Shown here one piece after another: positions 22,825 through 29,997 of a stretch of DNA of 37,693 bases (position 1 is the first letter of the stretch; every line of letters starts with the position of its first letter). The notes beneath the pieces are model-generated. The model was not told the DNA's origin and ran no database searches. It saw only the letters and a list, made by a program, of their open reading frames with translations. Position numbers and translations under genes: made by a program. The stretch is from Oscillospiraceae bacterium (lineage in GTDB: Bacteria; Bacillota; Clostridia; Oscillospirales; Ruminococcaceae): NCBI GenBank assembly GCA_017545185.1, contig JAFWQJ010000083.1, positions 1 through 37,693 of the forward strand, read 5' to 3'.

Positions 22825-24105
22825 ATGTACACACAGGATCAGATCATTACAGCCATGCCCGCAGCGGGGTATACAGTCGTGCTCGGAGCCGCCGGAAGCG
22901 GCAAGACGGCTGCCGCCCTGAAACGGGCTGCTTTTTTTGCCGCAAAGCCGGAGCACCCGCGGGTCCTGCTCGTCACATGGAACCGGCTGCTCGCGTCGCA
23001 GCTGCTGACGCAGTCCGCAAAGGAGACGCTGCCGCGCCGCCTGACCGTGGAGGGCTTTCCGGATTTTGCACTGCGCAGCCTGAAATATTACGGCGCGATC
23101 GCAGGCACCGGGCGCATTCTGGACGCGCACCGCAGAGCGGCCATGATCCGGCAGGCTTTGCAGAAATGTCAGGCGGCACATCCGGAGGAGCCGCTTTTTT
23201 TCATGCCCCCGCAGTTTTATGACGAGGAGATCCGCATTATGCAGCAGACCGATCTTTGCTACGGCACACACGCCGCGGACGACAGCGGTTCGGGTTATCA
23301 GAAGCGGCTGCGGAAATGCACCGAGGAGGTTCGCCGGAATTATCAGGAGATGCGAACATTCGGGGGCTGGCGGTTCGATGCGGAGGATCTGCCTGCGCTG
23401 CTCTGCCGGGCGGCGTCCGGGACAAAAACGCCGCTTCGCTATCAGCATATCATCGCAGACGACGCGCAGGATTTCTCACCGGCGATGCTTCAGGCGCTTT
23501 TCGGCGCGCTTGCTCCGGAGGGCTCCATGACGCTGTTTGCCGATCCGGCGCAGCGCATCACCGGCAGCCGCTATCACTGGCAGGACGCCGGACTGCCGGT
23601 CGGGGCGGTGCATGAGCTTTCAGGGAGCCGCATGTTTCCTGCGGATATCCGGCATTTTCTTGCGGCGATCCGCAGCGGGGATGAGACGGCAGAGCTGGCT
23701 GTCCGGCTGAGCCGCAGTGCGCCTGCGGCCGTTCTGTGCAGAAGCACAAAGGATCTGCTGCGCGTCCGGGAGCAGCTGCTGAAAACCGGGCATGAAAGTG
23801 TCATTCTGCACGGAGACACCGCGGCGGGTGTGCGGGAACCTGCGGTTTATCTCAGCACGTACCGCGACGCGCGCGGTCTGGAATTTGCGCACGTTCTGCT
23901 GCCGTTTCTCTCCGCGGAGAAGCTGCCGCATCCGGCGGCACTGCTGCGTGCAAGGACTGCCGCGGAGGCGGTCGCAAACGAGCGCAGTCTGTTTTACTGT
24001 GCGGCATCGCGGGCGGCGGAATCGCTGCATCTTTCGGCATCCGGTGTGCCCTCGCAGATGCTGCCGGAGGGGGTTCGCGCGCTCGAAGTAATAAGTGAAT
24101 CATGA
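22825..24105 (+). CDS. Compact UvrD/Rep-like (superfamily 1) helicase
   Basis: A 426-aa SF1 helicase-like ATPase, much shorter than UvrD/PcrA (about 720 aa). Motif I is GAAGSGKTAAA (about residues 21-31) and motif Ia is VTWNRLLA. Walker B is IIADDAQDFSP, where the usual Glu of DEAQD is replaced by Asp. Motif III is FADPAQRITGS, motif V is STYRDARGLEFAHVLLP and motif VI is ERSLFYCAASRA. The 1B and 2B accessory domains are reduced or missing. It resembles stand-alone UvrD-like proteins that carry out DNA repair or defence tasks; no partner gene is adjacent. The D-for-E change may slow hydrolysis. The last five residues and the stop fall in a repeat (24091-24191). Confidence 0.82.
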   Translation: MYTQDQIITAMPAAGYTVVLGAAGSGKTAAALKRAAFFAAKPEHPRVLLVTWNRLLASQLLTQSAKETLPRRLTVEGFPDFALRSLKYYGAIAGTGRILDAHRRAAMIRQALQKCQAAHPEEPLFFMPPQFYDEEIRIMQQTDLCYGTHAADDSGSGYQKRLRKCTEEVRRNYQEMRTFGGWRFDAEDLPALLCRAASGTKTPLRYQHIIADDAQDFSPAMLQALFGALAPEGSMTLFADPAQRITGSRYHWQDAGLPVGAVHELSGSRMFPADIRHFLAAIRSGDETAELAVRLSRSAPAAVLCRSTKDLLRVREQLLKTGHESVILHGDTAAGVREPAVYLSTYRDARGLEFAHVLLPFLSAEKLPHPAALLRARTAAEAVANERSLFYCAASRAAESLHLSASGVPSQMLPEGVRALEVISES

Positions 24106-24191
24106 ATAACGAAGAGTGAATAACGGCGGTGTGCCCTTCGGGCAAATCTGAAATATTATTCACTCTTCACTTTTCACTATTCGTTTTTCAC
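24091..24191. repeat. Hairpin-forming AT-rich repeat overlapping the helicase stop
   Basis: GAAGAGTGAATAA (24111-24123) pairs exactly with TTATTCACTCTTC (24156-24168). The flanks carry further TTCACT/AGTGAA copies (TTTTCACTATTCGTTTTTCACT), and an inner GCCC-TTC-GGGC hairpin lies in the loop. It may act as the 3' end structure of the helicase transcript. Confidence 0.7.
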
Positions 24192-24202
24192 TATAAATAT
24201 AG

Positions 24203-24556
24203 GGGAGCAGTAACGCCAAAGAAGCCGCTTCGCGGCGTGTACCGCGATTGCTGGGGGAGCTTTGCTCACCGCACCCTGAGGGAAATGCCCGCGGGGGCTC
24301 CCCGCCCCGGAGGGAAACGGCTGTCGGCCTGCCGACCGGGGGCCCCCGCTGGGAGAAGTGACCTATCAGAAGCCGCAGCGTGTACCCCTCCGTCAGCTAA
24401 CGCTGACACCTCCCCTTTCATGGGAGGCTTGGGAAAAGCTTTTACATTGGGAGCAGTAACGCCAAAGAAGCCGCTTTAGCGGCGTGCAGTTCAGACTGTT
24501 GGGAGCGTCCGGCTAACCGCCCCCGGAGGGAATCGCCAGCGCGGGCTCCGCGCCGC
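24203..24556. repeat. Dispersed GC-rich repeat, two copies in opposite orientation to those at 14.7-15.1 kb
   Basis: Two copies share GGAGCAGTAACGCCAAAG and GCCAAAGAAGCCGC (24215-24228 and 24461-24474), GCGGCGTG and a downstream GGAGGGAA...CGCC block. The reverse complement of these elements is seen at 14680-15080. Between the copies lies a separate palindromic unit, CCGTCAGCTAACGCTGAC with CCTCCCCTTT (about 24388-24420). No gene is supported in the 536-bp gap between helicase and sigma factor. Confidence 0.85.
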
Positions 24557-24585
24557 TTGCATTATCCATTTAATTTTGTTATAAT
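24557..24585 (+). promoter_or_regulatory. Promoter for the ECF sigma operon
   Basis: TTGCAT (24557-24562), 17 nt, TATAAT (24580-24585), 56 bp upstream of the ATG. It looks like a housekeeping promoter, not an obvious ECF (AAC...GTC) self-promoter. Confidence 0.75.
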
Positions 24586-24641
24586 GCCTGTAAGGTTTGG
24601 CACACGGTTTCTGTCATATAGGGTGAAAGGGGGCGGACAGC

Positions 24642-25199
24642 ATGAAGGACAGCGAGATCATTCGCGGATTAGAGCAGCGGGAGGAATCCGCGCTCCGCGG
24701 GATCACGGCGTCATACGGCAGTCTCGGCCGGCAGATCGCCATGCGGATTTTAGGCAGCGCAGAGGATACCGAGGAATGCCTGAACGACGCGCTGCTGCGG
24801 CTTTGGAACAGCATTCCGCCTGCAAAGCCGAAATATCTGAAAGCATATTATTCTGCGGTCGTCCGGAACACCGCGCTCAACCGTTACGCTTATGACAATG
24901 CGGAAAAGCGCGGCGCGGCGGAGGTGTCCCTCGTGCTGGACGAGCTGGCCGAGGTACTCGCGGACGGGCAGGATGTGCAGGCGCAGGCGGAGGCCTCGAT
25001 GCTGGAGGAAAGCATCCGGCATTTTCTCCGGAAGCAGAATCCCATGCAGCAGAACATTTTTATGCAGCGGTACTTTTATATGATGACGGGTCCGGAGATC
25101 GCAGCGGGGCTCGGCATCACCGAAAACCGCGTCACGGTGACGCTGCACCGGATGCGGCAGAAGCTGCGGGAGCATCTGAAAAAGGAGGCGTTCTTATGA
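24642..25199 (+). CDS. ECF-type RNA polymerase sigma-70 factor
   Basis: A 185-aa sigma factor. Region 2 is at about residues 10-85 (GSAEDTEECLNDALLRLWNS) and region 4 at about 125-180 (QRYFYMMTGPEIAAGLGITE, then VTVTLHRMRQKLREHL, a helix-turn-helix). No region 1 or 3 is present, as in ECF factors. It directs RNA polymerase to a small regulon, normally held in check by a membrane anti-sigma protein. The ATG follows AAAGGGGGCGG. The stop overlaps the start of the next gene (ATGA), which encodes a single-pass membrane protein and fits the partner role. Confidence 0.9.
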   Translation: MKDSEIIRGLEQREESALRGITASYGSLGRQIAMRILGSAEDTEECLNDALLRLWNSIPPAKPKYLKAYYSAVVRNTALNRYAYDNAEKRGAAEVSLVLDELAEVLADGQDVQAQAEASMLEESIRHFLRKQNPMQQNIFMQRYFYMMTGPEIAAGLGITENRVTVTLHRMRQKLREHLKKEAFL

Positions 25200-27235
25200 A
25201 ACTGACGGAAATGCAGCTCTTGCAGGCGATCGGTCAGGCAGACGAGAAAACGGTCAACAGAACGGCACCGCGTCAGCCCGAAGAAACGGGCAGGCTCCCG
25301 ATCCGCATCCGCCGCAGAGCACTGGAAATGATCGCAGTCTGTGCGGCACTCTGCATCTTTGTCGGCGGCGGGTTCCTGATCCGGAACCTGTACCGCGCAC
25401 AGAATCCGGTGATGCCGTACTCGGACGAGGAAACGGCTGCGCTGGATGTGCTCGAACGGTTCTTTGCAGCCTGCAAAAAGGGCGATCAGCAGAAAATGCG
25501 GGAGCTTTCGCTGATGGAGACCGTCTGCGATGTGATTAATGAAAATGATCCGGAGCAGATCGAATCGACGGTGCAGGAGTATCTGGATGCGTTCGCCTGT
25601 GTCTCCGGGTATCAGATCGATTCTGTCCGTGATGCGACAGATTCACTCGAAAGCGCAAGAATCATTGAAAATGAGCTGTGCGAGTATTATGCCTATCTGT
25701 TTGAAGAAAAGGGAAAACATGCAGAGGCGGAAAAAATGCGCGGCATGACGCCCGCAAAGGATTTTTACAGCCGCGCAGACCGCTTGCTTGTCGTTACGGT
25801 CAGGATCTCCGGCACGGATCCGGAGTGGAATTCTTTCCCGGAGGAGGACTGGGAGCTGCAGGTCATCCGCTATGACGGAACATGGTATGTGCAGCCGATC
25901 GAGATGATCATGCCGTATTTGGGCGAAGAAAAAAGGCAGAAGCTGAATGAATACCGTGCCAATGACCCGAATTATCACGGGGATGCGGAGCTGACCGTTC
26001 CGGCGGAGGATGAGAATCTGACACCGGAGGACAGGGAAGCCAAAGCAGCGATCACCGCGTTTCTGGAGCTTTGCATGACCGGTGATGCCGATGCGATCCG
26101 GAAGGGCTGTCTGCTGGATCGGCAGCTGTCGCTGATGTGTCCGGACGGCACGGAGCAAACCGGACTGCAGGTGCTCTGGGAAGAAATACCGGAGGCGGAA
26201 TGGGAGCAGCGCGTGATGAACGGCATTCTCAATTACACGTTTCAGTTTGAATATCAGGCTGAATTGGCGGATGCAGAGGGAATCCTGGACAGAGCGCTTG
26301 CAGAAGCCGCGTCCGCTGTCTATTATGATGCGTGGCGGCTGGAACAGGCGCGGAAGCACAACGAAGCTATGGAACGGCTTTCCGATGACCCGCTGACATT
26401 CTTCCTGCAGGAGTTCGACAGCGCGAGATATGCCGTTGTCAACGTGCAGACGATGATTTCCGGGAAGCCGAAGATGTTTGCGGTGCAGATCGTTGTCGGT
26501 CATAATCAGGACGGCTGGAAGGTCATGCCCTGTCTGCTGTGGCGGACGGAGACGGAGAATCTGAGCGATGAGGAACGCGCCGAGCTGGATGAGTTTATCC
26601 GCAGCGTGAAGAATCTGCCGGAAAGCGACCTGCCTGCATACGAAAACAATGCAAAATGGAAAACATGGAGCACAGCCGCGACCAAGAAGGCAGAGCAGCA
26701 TTTCAGCGGCGGCGGGATCAAAGCGGGACTGCCGGTCATCGAACTGACCGAAGCAAAGCTGCCGCCTGCGGGCGGGACAGCACTGAGTCTGCTGGTCGGT
26801 CCGGAACACAGTGTTCCGTATACCGTGTCCTTTGACTTCCGGATGCCGGATGCATCGCCGGGCGTGCTCAATTTCGTGACCTGTTACGGCGCAAACACCG
26901 TGCCGGACGACGAGCCCTACGGCGAACAGCAGTACTGGTACAAGCTGCAGCCGAACGGCATGATCTCCTATGAGACATCCTTCGGGCACGGCTCCGAGGA
27001 GATCCGCAGCTTTTTGGAGAAGAATGCATCAGGGCAGTGCTTTGATCCGAAGAAGTGGAACACGATGACGCTGAAAACGACCGAAACCGGCACGGAGGTC
27101 TTTATCAACGGCGTGTTCGCCGCGTCCCTGCCCGACCCGAACGGAATGCGCAGCGACTTGACCGGACGGCTGGCACTGGACGGCGCAAAGGGTATGATGT
27201 TCCGGCATTTTGTGTTTGAGGACGGGATTTCATAA
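25196..27235 (+). CDS. Membrane partner of the ECF sigma factor (putative anti-sigma) with large external part
   Basis: A 679-aa protein. The cytoplasmic N-terminus (about 1-40, opening KLTEMQLLQAIGQADEKTV) is followed by one membrane helix (about 43-63: MIAVCAALCIFVGGGFLI). Two related segments outside the membrane (about 80-240, ERFFAACKKGDQQKMRELS, and about 285-440, TAFLELCMTGDADAIRKGC) look like duplicated NTF2-like domains. The C-terminal domain (about 530-679: TVSFDFRMPD, MTLKTTETGTEVFINGVF, GRLALDG) has a LamG/concanavalin-like beta-sandwich pattern that often binds carbohydrate. The arrangement resembles clostridial sigma/anti-sigma pairs that sense extracellular polysaccharide. No canonical anti-sigma domain name can be assigned. 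Confidence 0.8.
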   Translation: MKLTEMQLLQAIGQADEKTVNRTAPRQPEETGRLPIRIRRRALEMIAVCAALCIFVGGGFLIRNLYRAQNPVMPYSDEETAALDVLERFFAACKKGDQQKMRELSLMETVCDVINENDPEQIESTVQEYLDAFACVSGYQIDSVRDATDSLESARIIENELCEYYAYLFEEKGKHAEAEKMRGMTPAKDFYSRADRLLVVTVRISGTDPEWNSFPEEDWELQVIRYDGTWYVQPIEMIMPYLGEEKRQKLNEYRANDPNYHGDAELTVPAEDENLTPEDREAKAAITAFLELCMTGDADAIRKGCLLDRQLSLMCPDGTEQTGLQVLWEEIPEAEWEQRVMNGILNYTFQFEYQAELADAEGILDRALAEAASAVYYDAWRLEQARKHNEAMERLSDDPLTFFLQEFDSARYAVVNVQTMISGKPKMFAVQIVVGHNQDGWKVMPCLLWRTETENLSDEERAELDEFIRSVKNLPESDLPAYENNAKWKTWSTAATKKAEQHFSGGGIKAGLPVIELTEAKLPPAGGTALSLLVGPEHSVPYTVSFDFRMPDASPGVLNFVTCYGANTVPDDEPYGEQQYWYKLQPNGMISYETSFGHGSEEIRSFLEKNASGQCFDPKKWNTMTLKTTETGTEVFINGVFAASLPDPNGMRSDLTGRLALDGAKGMMFRHFVFEDGIS

Positions 27236-27245
27236 CATAAAAAAA

Positions 27246-27281
27246 CGGACAGCAGGAGATAGCTTCAGCTGTCCGCTTTTT
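27246..27281 (+). terminator. Terminator of the sigma factor operon
   Basis: A perfect 8-bp stem CGGACAGC / GCTGTCCG (27246-27253 with 27268-27275), followed by CTTTTTCT. Confidence 0.87.
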
Positions 27282-27305
27282 CTGCAACAAATTTCAGATT
27301 TTGTC

Positions 27306-27334
27306 TTGACAAAGCAAAAAATCCTTGTTATACT
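27306..27334 (+). promoter_or_regulatory. Promoter for the lipoprotein serine hydrolase
   Basis: TTGACA (27306-27311), 17 nt, TATACT (27329-27334). It is followed by a leader of about 140 nt to the ATG at 27476, in which I see no known riboswitch. Confidence 0.8.
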
Positions 27335-27475
27335 AATTACATAAGCAATGTATGGATCCCGCTTTATCACCGCAGAATTGGTTTGCGCGAGAAATCCGCC
27401 GGGGATCATTCAGGACATCAGTGTGCATCTGCTCCGGAAGGCCGGAAAGCTCGTGAGAACGGAAAGGACGTCCCG

Positions 27476-28805
27476 ATGAAACAACTGATTGCGATGCTTG
27501 CCGCAGGAACCCTGCTTCTTTGTACAGCCTGCGGACAGAATGAGGCTGCATTTGAAACGAAAGAGCCGCAGGCACTGAGAGCCGCGGTGACGGTACCGGC
27601 AGAGGAACCGGTCACACAGGCGCAGCAGACAACTGCTGCAGCCGAAGAACAGACGGCGGTCATCCCTGCAGTGACGGCGGAAACTGTTCCGGAGCTGACG
27701 GAGCCGCCGGTGACAACAGCTGCGGGAACAAAACCGGCCGCGGCAAAGCCCGCCGCGCAAAAACAGGCTGCTGTCAGTCCGTCAGCCGGTGCTGCGGAAA
27801 CGCCTGTCAGCGATGCGCAGCCGCAGACCGAACCGGATGCGCCGCAGGCGGATGCACCTGCAGAGGAACCGGTTACGCAGACGGAGCCGGAGGACTCGGA
27901 TACACCGGCGGAAACCGCGGTGACGGTCATCACAACGGCAGCGGCGAAGAAGACCTCCGCGACGACTGCGGCTTCTTCTGCAGCGGCCGCTGCTCCGGAA
28001 ACTGCGGCGGCTTCCGTGACGACGGCTGCGGCGGTACCGGTGATCACGCGGGAAAAGCCGGCAGTCGATACCGCGGCACTGGATAAGCTTGTGAAGCAGT
28101 ATGCCCGCGGCTGTGCCGTGGAGCTGTACAGTCTGGAAGGCACCGTGCTTTATGCACACCGCGCGAATACGCTGATCTCCGGCGCAAGCCTCATCAAGCT
28201 GCCGTATGTGTATTATTGCTGCACGCAGATCGAAGCGGGCACAGCTAAGCTGACCGACACAATGACCTATACGGCGAGCTTTGCGCAGGGCGGCAGCGGA
28301 ATCCTGCGGAACAAATCCTACGGAACGAAATATACGCTTGCCCAGCTGATGGATTACGCGCTGCGCTATTCCGACAACACGGCATACTATATGCTGGTCA
28401 CGAAGTTCGGGGCAAAGGGCTTCAATCAGATGGTCAAAGACTGGGGCTATCAGAATATCAGCATTTCCGTTTCCTCGCGGTTTCCGGCGCTGACGGCGGC
28501 GTTCATGACCGATGCGGCGGATGTATGCGCAGCGCAATGCGGGCGAATGCTGGGCGAATGCATGGCACGCGCTGGTCAGCTCCGAGCGCAGCTATACGAG
28601 AGCGATCATCGGCGGGACGGATGAGATCGCCGTGAAATACGGCAGCATCCCCGATCACTATCACGAAACGGTTTTGGTCAACTGCGGGCAGCCGTATATT
28701 CTGGTGATCCTGAGCGGTGCCGTCAACTACAATGCGGATGTGAAATTCGTGCAGAATGTGGCTGCGGCGGCGAAAAAGATCGCGGTGCAGTATAACGGGC
28801 AGTAA
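27476..28805 (+). pseudogene. Serine hydrolase lipoprotein (class A beta-lactamase fold), interrupted by a frameshift
   Basis: The start at 27476 (after GGAAAGGA) gives MKQLIAMLAAGTLLLCTACG, a lipoprotein signal with Cys19. A long Thr/Ala/Pro/Glu-rich spacer follows (about 24-200), then a beta-lactamase-like domain: SxxK as SLIK (Ser238, Lys241) and the SDN motif in RYSDNTAYY. The frame closes at 28624 with an unrelated tail (CGRMLGECMARAGQ). The missing end of the domain continues in the next frame (28512-28805), with WANAWHALVSSERSYTRAI and VKYGS in place of the KTG motif, ending with LVILSGAV...AVQYNGQ. A one-base gain (or two-base loss) between about 28510 and 28560 explains this. It may be a sequencing error. 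Such proteins act on beta-lactams or cell-wall peptides. Confidence 0.85.
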
Positions 28806-28828
28806 ACGGTTTTTTCTGAATACGGCAA

Positions 28829-28866
28829 CGCGGCACAGGGCTTTTTGCAGTCCTGTGCCGCGTTTT
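28829..28866 (+). terminator. Terminator of the serine hydrolase gene
   Basis: A perfect 11-bp stem CGCGGCACAGG / CCTGTGCCGCG (28829-28839 with 28852-28862), followed by TTTT. Confidence 0.88.
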
Positions 28867-28884
28867 CTGCCGTGTTCCGTGCAT

Positions 28885-28912
28885 AAAAAATCTCCCCGCA
28901 TTGCGGAGAGAT
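28885..28912 (-). terminator. Terminator of the former tRNA gene
   Basis: Minus strand: the stem ATCTCTCCGC / GCGGGGAGAT (one G-U pair) with a 3-nt loop and a TTTTTT run. It lies directly downstream of the tRNA 3' end at 28923-28944. Confidence 0.8.
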
Positions 28913-28922
28913 CCTTTTCTGA

Positions 28923-28944
28923 GTCGAGGTGACAGGACTTGAAC
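28923..28944 (-). other. tRNA 3'-end remnant, probable attachment site of an integrative element
   Basis: Read on the minus strand this is a tRNA TpsiC loop with the 3' half of the T stem (GTTCAAGT then CCTGT) and the acceptor 3' strand (CACCTCG, discriminator A). The T-stem 5' half should read ACAGG but reads TCCTG, and nothing further upstream resembles a tRNA, so only the last 22 nt of the gene survive. Tyrosine integrases commonly recombine at exactly this part of tRNA genes. A drop in GC content and an integrase gene begin immediately to the right. The intact tRNA copy should lie at the other end of the element, outside the window. The amino-acid identity cannot be told. Confidence 0.75.
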
Positions 28945-29021
28945 AGGACGCCAAGACAGAAAATGTAAGTTAAACAAACTCATTTTACCATACATTATGG
29001 GAAAAGTCAAGGTGTTGTTTG

Positions 29022-29073
29022 AAAAAGCATCCATATCAATCTGAGTATATTGGGTTGGTATGGATGCTTTTTT
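29022..29073. terminator. Bidirectional hairpin between the tRNA remnant and the integrase
   Basis: AAAAAGCATCCATATCAA (29022-29039) pairs with TTGGTATGGATGCTTTTTT (29055-29073) with one wobble. A and T runs on both sides suggest termination from either direction at the left edge of the element. Confidence 0.75.
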
Positions 29074-29132
29074 GTCATTATGCTATATAATATATGTGTC
29101 CGCAGGACTACTATATCATAAGGAGCATTCAA

Positions 29133-29837
29133 ATGACAGTGAAAAAGCCTGATATTACCCCTGATTTAGATGTATTGGAATATATGCGCTCGCTCACGCC
29201 TATTCAAGACAAGAAATATGAGTGTGTGACTGTGGCTGATTGGACGGTATGTTGGTTGTTACATTACAGCAATAACCTGAAAGATTCCACAAAACTGGAA
29301 TATCAAAAAACTATTGATCAGCATATTAACCGAGTTCTAGGTAAAGTAAAGTTAAATGAACTGTCGCACGAGGATGTCCAGCTGTTTATTAATAGCCTAA
29401 ACATGGGTATTGGGATTGAAAATGAGTTAAGTCCAAAAAGTATTAAGAATATACACGGTGTCCTTCATAGTTGCTTAAAAGCTGCTGTTGACTTTGGATA
29501 TATCACAGCAAATCCGGCTGATAAAATTCGTTTGCCGAAGAAAAACACTCCAGAAGTACAACATCTAGAACCGGATATTTTACATGATTTCTTTGATGCT
29601 ATTTGCGATCACCCCAAAAAGCTGCTTTTTACTGTGTCTATCTTTACGGGAATGCGCGAAGGAGAAATCCTTGCTTTGACATGGGATTGCATCCGGTTCG
29701 AAATCGGAGAAATCTATCTATATCGGCAGCTTTCAAATAAGAATGCCGATAAAGAATACAGATTTACTTCTCTAAAAAATGGAAAGACAAGAATCTTGCG
29801 TCCCGCTCCGTTTATTATTAAGCTGTTAATACGATGA
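29133..29837 (+). CDS. Tyrosine recombinase/integrase, C-terminally truncated
   Basis: A 234-aa product from the ATG at 29133 (AAGGAG 7 nt upstream). The N-terminal SAM-like core-binding domain (about 30-135) includes TLKYQ-type helix SNNLKDSTKLEYQKTIDQHI and ELSHEDVQLFINSL. The catalytic domain begins at about 145 and shows box I, IFTGMREGEILALTW (Arg175), and the beta-hairpin lysine (SLKNGKTR). It then stops: box II (HxxR) and the catalytic tyrosine, which need about 130 more residues, are absent. Only about 150 bp separates this stop from the relaxase gene, so the 3' part has been deleted, not merely frameshifted. It is presumed inactive alone, although the N-terminal domain could still bind att DNA. 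Confidence 0.85.
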   Translation: MTVKKPDITPDLDVLEYMRSLTPIQDKKYECVTVADWTVCWLLHYSNNLKDSTKLEYQKTIDQHINRVLGKVKLNELSHEDVQLFINSLNMGIGIENELSPKSIKNIHGVLHSCLKAAVDFGYITANPADKIRLPKKNTPEVQHLEPDILHDFFDAICDHPKKLLFTVSIFTGMREGEILALTWDCIRFEIGEIYLYRQLSNKNADKEYRFTSLKNGKTRILRPAPFIIKLLIR

Positions 29838-29992
29838 AATCAAGCGAAGATGAACTTATGAACAGAATTAGAGCGCGGCTCATTCGCAATGGAAGCGGGA
29901 AAGCAATCGGAAAATTACAAGTTAAGCTGGCCGAATCCGAAAAGCACATCCAATCGTTGGAAGCGAAATTTGAGAAGAAAAGAAAGAAGTGA
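29834..29992 (+). CDS. 52-aa basic coiled-coil ORF, unknown or remnant
   Basis: The ORF overlaps the integrase stop and runs into the relaxase start. The product (MKSSEDELMNRIRARLIRNG, then KLQVKLAESEKHIQSLEAKF) is a highly charged helix with heptad-like spacing. There is no clear ribosome-binding site. It could be a small mobilization accessory protein translated by coupling, or a leftover coiled-coil piece of another recombinase joined to the relaxase by the deletion that removed the integrase end. Translation is uncertain. Confidence 0.4.
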   Translation: MKSSEDELMNRIRARLIRNGSGKAIGKLQVKLAESEKHIQSLEAKFEKKRKK

Positions 29993-29997
29993 CAGAA

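Noticed and set aside
22450-23448. 332-codon minus-strand ORF over the helicase start
   Set aside because: Antisense of the UvrD-like gene and its promoter region; no recognisable domain.
28500-28640. Programmed ribosomal frameshift in the serine hydrolase
   Set aside because: No X-XXY-YYZ slippery heptamer or other recognisable shift signal seen; the shift is more simply a mutation or sequence error.
27476-28805. Functional beta-lactamase resistance gene
   Set aside because: The frame is broken, the KTG triad reads KYG, and the fold also occurs in many non-resistance serine hydrolases.
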